From NCBI GenBank assembly GCA_016180765.1, contig JACPAP010000121.1, positions 1-6,374 of the forward strand: DNA of 6,374 bases, written 5' to 3'. The notes beneath the pieces were generated by a model. That model ran no database searches. It was given only the letters and a program-made list of their open reading frames with translations, and was not told the origin of the DNA. The translations under genes and the position numbers were made by a program. Position 1 is the stretch's first letter; each line of letters begins with the position of its first letter. Below, piece by piece: positions 1-6,009 of this stretch. This DNA is from Gemmatimonadota bacterium (GTDB lineage: Bacteria; Gemmatimonadota; Gemmatimonadetes; Gemmatimonadales; GWC2-71-9).

Positions 1-692
1 CAACCGGGCAACTGGCGGAGTTCCGCTCCGGGGCGCACGGTGTCGCGCTCTTCGGGCATCGCAACTTCGCGGCCCCGACCTGCGTGGGATGCCACGGCTC
101 GCACGCGGCCCTGCCGCCGCGGGTCACCGAGATCGTGCACGTGTGCGATCGGTGCCACGTCGAGCTCGGGCGAGCCCTGTACGGCGGCCCCCACGGCCGG
201 CCGGCCCTCTCCGGGCAGTTGCCCGGATGTCTGGGTTGCCACACCAATCACGCCACCGAGCGAGTGCCGCCGCATCAGATCGCGGCGACCTGCGCCCGTC
301 ACCACGGGCCGGACACGCCGGCCGGGCGACGCGGCGTCGAGATCCAACAACGCGTGGTGCAGGCGACGGCAGACTTGGGGGCCGCGGCAACCGCCATCGA
401 GGAGCTGGTCCGGGCCGGCCGGTCAGTGACGGACGAGCGGTTCCGCTACCAGACGGCGCTCACGTCCTATCGGCAGATCGCCGAGGTGCAGCACAGCCTC
501 GATCTGGAGGTGCTGGACGAATTGGCGCTCAAGGTCGGGTCCATCTCGCGCGCCATCCGCTCCACCGAGGAAACGGCCGCCGAGCAGCGCTGGGAGCACA
601 AGCTCATCTTGATCCCGGTGTGGTTTCTGGTGCTGTCGGCCCTGGTCCTGGTGCGGTTCAAGCTGAGCGAGCTCAAGCGCCGCGGGGAGTAG
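1..692 (+). CDS. Multiheme cytochrome c with C-terminal membrane anchor (5' end missing)
   Basis: Periplasmic electron-transfer protein. The reading frame is open from base 3 to the stop at 690-692, giving 229 residues, and it enters from outside the window, so the signal peptide and probably more hemes are not visible. Three CXXCH sites bind covalent heme: CVGCH (bases 81-95), CDRCH (144-158) and CLGCH (228-242). A fourth site that should follow reads CARHH (291-305) and has lost its second cysteine. Residues of the visible part from about 108 to 198 are heme-free, charged and strongly helical, perhaps a coiled coil. About 20 hydrophobic residues follow (roughly 200-219), then a short basic tail, so the protein is tail-anchored with its hemes on the periplasmic side. 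The stop lies 6 bases before the next cytochrome gene, so the two are almost certainly cotranscribed and probably partners. The exact family is not recognised. The multiheme class is certain, the redox partner is not. Confidence 0.88.
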   Translation, partial: TGQLAEFRSGAHGVALFGHRNFAAPTCVGCHGSHAALPPRVTEIVHVCDRCHVELGRALYGGPHGRPALSGQLPGCLGCHTNHATERVPPHQIAATCARHHGPDTPAGRRGVEIQQRVVQATADLGAAATAIEELVRAGRSVTDERFRYQTALTSYRQIAEVQHSLDLEVLDELALKVGSISRAIRSTEETAAEQRWEHKLILIPVWFLVLSALVLVRFKLSELKRRGE

Positions 693-698
693 AGGGAG

Positions 699-2678
699 AT
701 GCCCGCGGCCCGGTTTCGCGAGCGCTACGCGCGCGCCCTGAAGATCGCCGTCCAGCTGGGCATCGTGGCGACGATTCTCCTCGCGCTCGGCACGGCGGGA
801 TTCATCGAGTACAGCGCCCAACCCGGCTTCTGCAACAACTGCCACAACATGGTGCCGTACTACGACTCCTGGGCCACCTCGTCGCACAACCGGGTCCCCT
901 GCATCAAGTGCCACTACGCGCCCGGGATCAAAGCGGAAGCGATGGGCAAGCTCCAGGCCGCCAACCAGGTGGTGAAGTACATCACCGGCAGGTATGGCAC
1001 CAAACCCTGGGCGGAGATCGAAGACGCGGCCTGCACCCGCTCCGGGTGTCACGCCACGCGCGCGCTCGAGGGGCAGCGGCTCTTCCGCAGCGTCCGGTTC
1101 GACCACACCCAGCACCTGGGCGAATTGCGGCGCGGGAAGCAGCTGCGCTGCACCAGTTGTCATTCGCAGATCGTGCAGGGCCAGCACGTCCGCGTGACGG
1201 AGTCCACCTGCTTCCTGTGCCACTTCAAGGACCGGCCGCCGGGCCAGCCGCTGGCCGGATGCGTCGGCTGTCACCCGTCGCCCCAGCGGGTGGTGTCGCC
1301 GGCCGGCTTCGAGGTGGATCACGCCCAGTACGTCAAAGACATGGTTTCCTGCGTCACCTGCCACGGTCAGGTGACCCGCGGGACCGGCTCGGTGGATCAG
1401 CAGCGCTGCTATTCGTGCCACAACGAGCCGGAGCGGCTGGCGGAGTTCACCAACACCACGCTGGTGCATCGCACGCACATCGCCGAGCACAATGTGGAAT
1501 GCCTCCAGTGCCACACGGCCATCGAGCACCGGGTGGTGGCTCTCGCGCCCACGTTCCAACTGGACTGCGCCGCCTGCCATCAGCGGGTGCACGACGCCCA
1601 GCAGCGTCTGTATGCCGGCCTGGGCGGGCATGGGGTGGGGGAGCGTCCGTCGTCGATGTTCCTGGCCACCGTCGCCTGCCAGGCGTGCCACGAGCTACCG
1701 GGCACGCTGCCCGGGCACGCGCAGGTGAAGCTGGCGGGTGAGGCGTCCTGCATGTCCTGTCACGGAATCAGTTACGCCAACATCCTGCCCGCGTGGAAGC
1801 AGGAGACGAGTCGCAAGGTGGGTCTGGTGGCGTCCGTCGTGGCAGGCGCGCGCGCCACGCTGACCGCGGCGCCGCCGGGCCCGCGCGCCCGGGCGGACAG
1901 CTTGCTGCGCCTCGCGGCGGAGAACGTGGAGCTGGTGCGCATTGGCCGGGGGGCCCACAACGTGGCCTTCGCGGACGACCTGCTGCGGGCGGCGGTGGAC
2001 CTGGTTCGGCGCGCCGTGCGCGCCGGCGCGTTGCCGTACCGGGTGCCGGCGCTCAGCCTGGGCCCGCCGGTGAGCGAGACCGTCTGCCTGCAGTGCCACC
2101 TGGACATGGAGCGCAAGGCGGTCCCCTTCCAGGGGTTGACCTTCCCCCACGAGCGCCACGTGGTCCGAGGCGGCCTGGCGTGCACCACCTGCCATACGCC
2201 GATGGCGGATCACGGGAAAACCAACCTGACGCTCGCCGATTGCAGCTCCTGCCATCATCGCGGCGCCGAGCCCGCGGGTTGCGCGCGGTGCCACGAAGGC
2301 GCTGCGGGAGCTCCGGAGCGACCCGTCACGTTCTCCGTCGGCGATTTCCCGCACTCGAGCCATCGGGAAGCCGGCCTCGACTGCGCCCTGTGCCACACGC
2401 CACCGGCCCTGCGCGTGGACCCGGCCACCTGCCAGGCGTGCCATGAGATGCACCATCAGCCCGCGGCGAACTGCGGGTCATGTCACAAGAGCGGCGTCAA
2501 GGAGAAACATGACCGTGCCTTCGCCCACACCGCGTGTCAGCAGTGTCACGGCGACAAGGTCGCCGGCATCACGGCCGTGAGCCGCGAGGTGTGCACCGTG
2601 TGTCACGTGGACCGGGTGGACCACAACGCGCCGGTCTCATGTGATCAGTGCCATGACGTCAAGCCGTGGGGCGAATAA
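699..2678 (+). CDS. Large NapC/NirT-like multiheme cytochrome c, 22 apparent heme sites
   Basis: Membrane-anchored periplasmic cytochrome of 659 residues, probably carrying electrons between the quinone module encoded downstream and distal acceptors (inference). A basic N-terminus and one hydrophobic helix (about 14-37) form an uncleaved anchor. The first heme site, CNNCHNM at residues 45-51, resembles the NapC/NirT/NrfH type with a nearby Met. Counting gives 21 CXXCH sites (first Cys at 45, 68, 151, 171, 188, 218, 237, 268, 290, 327, 351, 463, 495, 515, 528, 562, 578, 592, 613, 632, 648) and one CX4CH at 112-118. Several units have the cytochrome c3/c7 pattern of an FxHxxH block before the CXXCH (134-139, 482-487, 550-555). 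Residues 356-462 carry no heme and look helical, separating a 12-heme from a 10-heme half. The ATG at 699 directly precedes the anchor; a GGGGAG at 684-689, 9 bases upstream, can serve as ribosome binding site. It follows the preceding cytochrome gene by 6 bases. Confidence 0.93.
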   Translation: MPAARFRERYARALKIAVQLGIVATILLALGTAGFIEYSAQPGFCNNCHNMVPYYDSWATSSHNRVPCIKCHYAPGIKAEAMGKLQAANQVVKYITGRYGTKPWAEIEDAACTRSGCHATRALEGQRLFRSVRFDHTQHLGELRRGKQLRCTSCHSQIVQGQHVRVTESTCFLCHFKDRPPGQPLAGCVGCHPSPQRVVSPAGFEVDHAQYVKDMVSCVTCHGQVTRGTGSVDQQRCYSCHNEPERLAEFTNTTLVHRTHIAEHNVECLQCHTAIEHRVVALAPTFQLDCAACHQRVHDAQQRLYAGLGGHGVGERPSSMFLATVACQACHELPGTLPGHAQVKLAGEASCMSCHGISYANILPAWKQETSRKVGLVASVVAGARATLTAAPPGPRARADSLLRLAAENVELVRIGRGAHNVAFADDLLRAAVDLVRRAVRAGALPYRVPALSLGPPVSETVCLQCHLDMERKAVPFQGLTFPHERHVVRGGLACTTCHTPMADHGKTNLTLADCSSCHHRGAEPAGCARCHEGAAGAPERPVTFSVGDFPHSSHREAGLDCALCHTPPALRVDPATCQACHEMHHQPAANCGSCHKSGVKEKHDRAFAHTACQQCHGDKVAGITAVSREVCTVCHVDRVDHNAPVSCDQCHDVKPWGE

Positions 2679-2683
2679 GAGCG

Positions 2684-2757
2684 GTGAGACGTGAGATGTG
2701 AGAAGTCGAAAAGGCGACGGTCGGCTTCAGGTCCCTCTCACGTCTCACTTCTCACAG
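2684..2757. repeat. Inverted array of 7-base units (3 x GTGAGAN, then 3 x NTCTCAC)
   Basis: The left arm is three tandem units, GTGAGAC, GTGAGAT and GTGAGAA (2684-2704). The right arm carries three copies of TCTCAC in the opposite sense (2736-2741, 2743-2748, 2750-2755), also spaced 7 bases apart. The arms can pair along about 20 bases, with mismatch or wobble mainly at the seventh base of each unit, leaving a loop of about 30 bases. The array starts 5 bases after the stop of the large cytochrome gene. It could act as a transcript-end or mRNA-stabilising hairpin, or be one copy of an interspersed genomic repeat. No run of T follows, so a classic intrinsic terminator is not supported. Confidence 0.72.
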
Positions 2758-2814
2758 TAGTTCCGTTGCGCGATTCACCACTCGGCCGATCCCGAAGCGT
2801 TGAGTTTCCCGACG

Positions 2815-2918
2815 ACCGCCGTCGAGAATCGCTACACCAACCCAACCGACTGAGCCCTAACACGTTGCGCTGACGAGCCCGCGCGACCGCGAAAACCGGC
2901 CGTAGAGAATCCCGACAC
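2815..2918. repeat. Imperfect direct repeat, two copies 81 bases apart
   Basis: GTCGAGAATCGCTACAC (2821-2837) and GTAGAGAATCCCGACAC (2902-2918) agree at 14 of 17 positions, and both are preceded by a similar ACCG(G)CC stretch. The second copy also lies across a perfect inverted repeat, CGGCCGT (2897-2903) with ACGGCCG (2917-2923), separated by 13 bases. The copies sit roughly 100-200 bases upstream of the candidate sigma-54 element, where activator sites for that type of promoter usually lie. A regulator-binding role is inference, and chance similarity in GC-rich DNA is possible. Confidence 0.3.
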
Positions 2919-3016
2919 GGCCGCCTCCGCGCTCAGCCAGCACCGAGACTGGCCGGAGCGCCCCACCTTCTTGTCCCACAAGGAGTTGTCGCAACGGCGT
3001 GGGTTCCCCGTCCGAA

Positions 3017-3032
3017 TGGCATCCCGCTTGCC
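3017..3032 (+). promoter_or_regulatory. Candidate sigma-54 (RpoN) -24/-12 promoter
   Basis: The sequence is TGGCAT, five bases, then TTGCC. It matches the RpoN consensus TGGCAC-N5-TTGCW except for the last base of each block, and the invariant GG and GC are correctly placed 12 bases apart. It lies 105 bases upstream of the first GcvH-like gene, on the same strand and in non-coding sequence, so transcription would start near 3043 with a leader of about 95 bases. It would drive the GcvH-like/FeS/NrfD/GcvH-like cluster. No activator gene lies in the window. The match comes from reading alone. Confidence 0.42.
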
Positions 3033-3137
3033 CCATCACCGGAGTGGACCGGCGCGATGTGGGCGCGCGAGTGGGGCTCAACCGACCATCGCGAAGGAGC
3101 CCGAAGGTGCGCCGGACAGCTTGGGATTGGGGGCAAC

Positions 3138-3812
3138 ATGGTCGCGCTTCTGGTGGTGGTCACGATTCTCGCTCTGCTCGCGGCCGACTATTTCCTCCTG
3201 CGGCGAGGGCGGCACGTGGAGGAGCTGGAGCAGGTCCCGCTCCCGGGGCTTGAGCCCCTGTCGGCAGCCATCACGCATCTGCCGGCAGGGGTGTTCCTGC
3301 AGCCGACGTTCACCTGGAGCCGCATCCGGCCCGACGGCGACTTGCTGGTGGGTGTGCATCCCCTGCTGTTCGGGCTGGTGGGCGCCCCGTACGGGCTTGA
3401 ACTGTTGCCCAACGGCGGGCACCTGGGCAAGGGCGCCCCCCTGGCCCGGATCACGAAGGGTGGGCGCAGTCTCACGGTGCGCTCTCCGGTGGTCGGCCGG
3501 ATCGCCGAGGTGAACCGGGCCATTGCCGGCGAGACTGACTGGAAGGGACAGAACGGCGGGAATGCGAGCTGGCTGTACCGGATCATCCCCGAGCAGGTGG
3601 GCCGTGAGGTGTCCAGCTGGATGATGGCCGAGCAGGCGGCGGACTGGACCCGGCGGCAGTACCAGCGGTTGCGAGAGCATTTGTCCACGCTGGCGGTTGG
3701 TCCGGAGCTGGTGCGGACCATGGCCGACGGCGGCGAGGTGCCCGCCGGCATCCTGGCCGCGCTCGACGATGCGGCGTGGGCCAGGTTCGAGGCCACGTTC
3801 CTCGGTCACTGA
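3138..3812 (+). CDS. Membrane-anchored GcvH-like protein lacking the lipoyl lysine
   Basis: A 224-residue protein with an N-terminal helix (about 2-22) followed by RRGR, a GcvH-like domain (about 50-150) and a C-terminal helical extension (about 152-224) that ordinary H proteins lack. The fold is recognised from the order of blocks: an aromatic/Trp region ending FTW at 58-60 (HEW in GcvH), DGDLLVGV at 67-74, LELLPNGGHLGKGAPL at 87-102, SPVVGRIAEVN at 116-126, and a closing WLYRI at 145-149. Aligning SPVVG with the SPVSG of true H proteins puts Gly109 at the lipoylated lysine; the nearest lysine is 107 and the ESVKAAS motif is absent. It is therefore unlikely to carry lipoate for glycine cleavage, and no gcvT or gcvP is near. 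It is 36 bases upstream of the FeS gene, so a subunit or assembly role in that complex is inferred. ATG 3138 is chosen because it immediately precedes the anchor; only a weak G-run (3129-3133) lies upstream. Confidence 0.82.
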   Translation: MVALLVVVTILALLAADYFLLRRGRHVEELEQVPLPGLEPLSAAITHLPAGVFLQPTFTWSRIRPDGDLLVGVHPLLFGLVGAPYGLELLPNGGHLGKGAPLARITKGGRSLTVRSPVVGRIAEVNRAIAGETDWKGQNGGNASWLYRIIPEQVGREVSSWMMAEQAADWTRRQYQRLREHLSTLAVGPELVRTMADGGEVPAGILAALDDAAWARFEATFLGH

Positions 3813-3848
3813 GCCGCGGCGCGGCGCCACTCGAAACGAGGTATCGGT

Positions 3849-4730
3849 ATGGATCGCCGAGATCTGTTGAAGACGATGGGCGCGGCGGCCGGGACCGCCC
3901 TGGTCAGCGGCGGCCTGCGAGCCGAGCAACCAGGTGCCGAGGCTGCCGAACCCGTCGCCATTCTGGTGGACACGACGAAGTGCATTGGTTGCCGGACCTG
4001 TGAATGGGCCTGCGCCGACGCCCACAAGGACGCCGGCCTGGAATTCCCGGAAGACGTGGACTTCAGCGTCGAGCGGACCACCTCGGACAAGCAATGGACC
4101 GTGGTGAACCGCTACGAGACCGAGAAGGGGATCATCTACGCGAAGAAACAATGCATGCACTGTCTCCAACCGGCGTGCGCCGCGGCTTGTCTGACGCGGG
4201 CGATGCACAAGACGCCCGCAGGCCCCGTGGCGTGGAACGAGGACCGGTGTATGGGGTGCCGGTTCTGCATGGTCTCGTGCCCGTTCGACATGCCGAAGTT
4301 CGAATACCACAGCGCGGTGCCGCGCATCCAGAAATGCGTGATGTGCACGGAGCGGTTGGCGGAAGGGAAGAACCCGGCCTGCGTGGAGAACTGCCCCGCC
4401 GGGGCGTTGACCTTCGGCCGGCGCTCAGAGCTGCTGGAGCAAGCTCGGGAGCGGATCTACGCCGAGCCTGAGAAGTACGTCCACCAGGTGTACGGTGAGG
4501 ATGAGGTGGGCGGAACCGGCTGGCTGTATCTGGCGTCGGTTCCGTTCGGGCAGTTGGGGTTTCGAACGGACCTCGGCACCACGCCCTTCCCCGCGTACAC
4601 CCGCGAGTTCCTCTACGCCGTCCCGGTGGTGCTGACGGTGGTTCCGCCATTGCTGCTTGCGCCGAGCAGGGCGTCGCGGGCGCGCGCGGCCGCGCAAACC
4701 GAAGGGCATGATGAGGAGGGTAACGCATGA
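3849..4730 (+). CDS. HybA-like periplasmic ferredoxin subunit, four [4Fe-4S] clusters, Tat signal and C-terminal anchor
   Basis: Electron-transfer subunit of 293 residues, expected to pass electrons between the adjacent NrfD-type membrane protein and a periplasmic partner. The N-terminus MDRRDLLKTMG followed by an Ala-rich hydrophobic stretch is a twin-arginine export signal. All 16 cluster cysteines are present in the order seen in the HybA/DmsB/NrfC family: C45-C48-C51-C55, C102-C105-C110-C114, C134-C137-C140-C144 and C163-C166-C178-C182. A hydrophobic helix at about 253-272 gives a C-terminal anchor, as in HybA of E. coli hydrogenase 2. GAGG at 3838-3841, 7 bases upstream, supports the ATG. 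The stop overlaps the next start by 4 bases (ATGA at 4727-4730), typical of translational coupling between interacting subunits. No hydrogenase or molybdopterin subunit lies nearby, so the catalytic partner is unknown; the multiheme cytochromes are the candidates in view. HmcB-like or NrfC-like naming would be equally reasonable. Confidence 0.94.
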   Translation: MDRRDLLKTMGAAAGTALVSGGLRAEQPGAEAAEPVAILVDTTKCIGCRTCEWACADAHKDAGLEFPEDVDFSVERTTSDKQWTVVNRYETEKGIIYAKKQCMHCLQPACAAACLTRAMHKTPAGPVAWNEDRCMGCRFCMVSCPFDMPKFEYHSAVPRIQKCVMCTERLAEGKNPACVENCPAGALTFGRRSELLEQARERIYAEPEKYVHQVYGEDEVGGTGWLYLASVPFGQLGFRTDLGTTPFPAYTREFLYAVPVVLTVVPPLLLAPSRASRARAAAQTEGHDEEGNA

Positions 4731-5995
4731 TGGCCGCCAGTCAGTCGCGACGCGCGCTGGTTGCGGCGGAGCTCCGCCGATTCGGGACGTTCATGCTGCG
4801 CGAGCTCAAGCCCAAGGGCAGCGTGCTCACGCCGTTCAACGTCATTTCGGGCGCGATCATGCTGGTGGCGGCGGTGCTGCTCACCATCCGCTTCGCCCGA
4901 GGGCTCGGCGCGATCACCAACCTCTCTCAGGACTACCCCTGGGGCTTCTGGATCGGCTTCGACGTGATCACCGGCGTGGCGTTCGCCGGAGGCGCATACG
5001 TGCTCACGTTCATGGTCTACATCCTCGGCCAGGAGAAGTACCACCCGATCGTGCGAGTGACCGTGCTCAACGGCTTCCTGGCGTACGTTTTCTATGCCGG
5101 CGCCTTGCTGCTGGACCTCGGGCGCCCGTGGCGGGTGATCAACCCGATCATCGGCAATTCCTTTGGCGTCAGCTCGGTGCTGTTCCTCGTCGCGTGGCAC
5201 TTCATGCTTTACATGATGGCCGAGTTCGTCGAGTTCTCGCCGGCGGTGGCGGAGTGGTTGGGCTGGCATCGCGTGCGCCGGTTTCTTGCGGGTCTCACGC
5301 TTGGGGCGGTGATTTTCGGGATCACCCTGTCGCTGTTGCACCAGTCCGGCCTGGGCGCGCTCTACCTGATGGCGCGCGACAAGGTGCACCCGCTGTGGTA
5401 TTCCGAGTTCATCCCCATCCTGTTCCTGATGTCCAGCATCTTCGCCGGGCTTTCCATGGTGATCTTCGAGGGGACGATCACGCACAAGGTGTTCCGGCAC
5501 CGGGTGGGGGCGGCGCTGCACGCGTCCCACGATGACATCGTCGTTGGGCTGGCTCGAATCGCGGCGGGAACCATGTTCGTGTACCTGTTCCTCCAGCTCC
5601 TGGTTTTCGTGCACGGCCAACGCTGGTCGTATCTCGGCACGGGTCTTGGGGCCTGGTATCTGTTGGAGATGGTGGGGCTGGTGGCGCTGCCGGCAGCGCT
5701 GTTCATCCAGGGGTACCGGGGCCGGGACCTGCGAGTGATTCGCACCGCGGCGGTCCTGACGTTGCTGGGCATCGTGCTCAACCGGCTGAACGTATCGGTC
5801 ATCGGATTCAAGTGGTATGCGCCGGTGCGGTACGTCCCTACCTGGATGGAGATCGAGGTGACGCTGGCGGTGATCGCCGCGGAGCTCTGGGTGTTCCGCT
5901 GGGTCGTCAACCGGATGCCGGTGCTGGGCACCGCGGTGGGGTTGGTTCGCGAGGAGCCTTCCCGCGAGGCTCGGGCCGGCGTCCTTGCTGCCTGA
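4727..5995 (+). CDS. HybB/NrfD-family integral membrane quinone-interacting subunit
   Basis: Polytopic inner-membrane protein of 422 residues, a little longer than E. coli HybB. It should exchange electrons between the quinone pool and the FeS subunit encoded just before it. About ten hydrophobic helices are visible (near 36-56, 72-99, 112-132, 148-168, 187-206, 226-246, 273-296, 307-328, 338-356, 376-396). Family-like blocks are YPWGFWIGFDV (70-80), LGRPWR (131-136), EFVEFSP (166-172) and LHQSGLGALYLM (204-215), the last resembling the MHQSSLG region of HybB. The start is well supported: GAGGAGG at 4713-4719 lies 7 bases before the ATG, which overlaps the stop of the FeS gene. An adjacent second ATG at 4730 is possible. 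In this superfamily the NrfD-type protein pairs with a four-cluster ferredoxin (Hyb, Hmc, Qrc, Nrf, Psr), and this pair fits that rule. The direction of electron flow and the quinone type cannot be read from sequence. Confidence 0.94.
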   Translation: MMAASQSRRALVAAELRRFGTFMLRELKPKGSVLTPFNVISGAIMLVAAVLLTIRFARGLGAITNLSQDYPWGFWIGFDVITGVAFAGGAYVLTFMVYILGQEKYHPIVRVTVLNGFLAYVFYAGALLLDLGRPWRVINPIIGNSFGVSSVLFLVAWHFMLYMMAEFVEFSPAVAEWLGWHRVRRFLAGLTLGAVIFGITLSLLHQSGLGALYLMARDKVHPLWYSEFIPILFLMSSIFAGLSMVIFEGTITHKVFRHRVGAALHASHDDIVVGLARIAAGTMFVYLFLQLLVFVHGQRWSYLGTGLGAWYLLEMVGLVALPAALFIQGYRGRDLRVIRTAAVLTLLGIVLNRLNVSVIGFKWYAPVRYVPTWMEIEVTLAVIAAELWVFRWVVNRMPVLGTAVGLVREEPSREARAGVLAA

Positions 5996-6009
5996 ACGGA
6001 GTGACGACA

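Larger units (their letters stand above)
2679..3137. other. 459-base gene-free region between the two gene groups
   Basis: No convincing gene was found here on either strand: the open frames are short, lack a good ribosome binding site and look like low-complexity GC-rich translation. In order, the region holds an inverted array of 7-base units just after the cytochrome stop, a spaced direct repeat (2815-2837 and 2896-2918), a perfect 7-base inverted repeat (2897-2903 with 2917-2923), a short palindrome CTTGT-CCC-ACAAG (2970-2982), and a sigma-54-like -24/-12 element at 3017-3032. A good Shine-Dalgarno sequence, AAGGAG at 3094-3099, is too far from the ATG at 3138 to serve it. The length and content suggest a transcription boundary between the cytochrome pair and the GcvH/FeS/NrfD group. 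No convincing sigma-70 promoter and no T-tract terminator were seen. Confidence 0.7.

Noticed and set aside
423..1691. Long open frame on the minus strand opposite the cytochrome genes
   Set aside because: It is antisense to two clear multiheme cytochromes, with composition typical of a high-GC shadow frame and no recognisable domain.
2691..2873. Possible 60-residue gene after the large cytochrome
   Set aside because: It starts inside the 7-base repeat array, lacks a ribosome binding site and shows no domain or membrane segment.
3057..3137. Upstream in-frame ATG at 3057 as start of the first GcvH-like gene
   Set aside because: It would add 27 polar residues before the membrane helix with no good ribosome binding site; ATG 3138 directly precedes the anchor, as expected for this type.
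3107..3253. Small open frame starting at GTG 3107 with an ideal AAGGAG (3094-3099) 7 bases upstream, overlapping the start of the first GcvH-like gene
   Set aside because: The product is Arg/Gly/Ala-rich and looks like the out-of-frame shadow of the GcvH-like gene. A leader peptide cannot be excluded, but nothing beyond the Shine-Dalgarno match supports it.
3813..3830. GC-rich palindromic stretch between the first GcvH-like gene and the FeS gene as a terminator
   Set aside because: It is short, has no T tract, and lies in a 36-base gap inside what looks like one operon.
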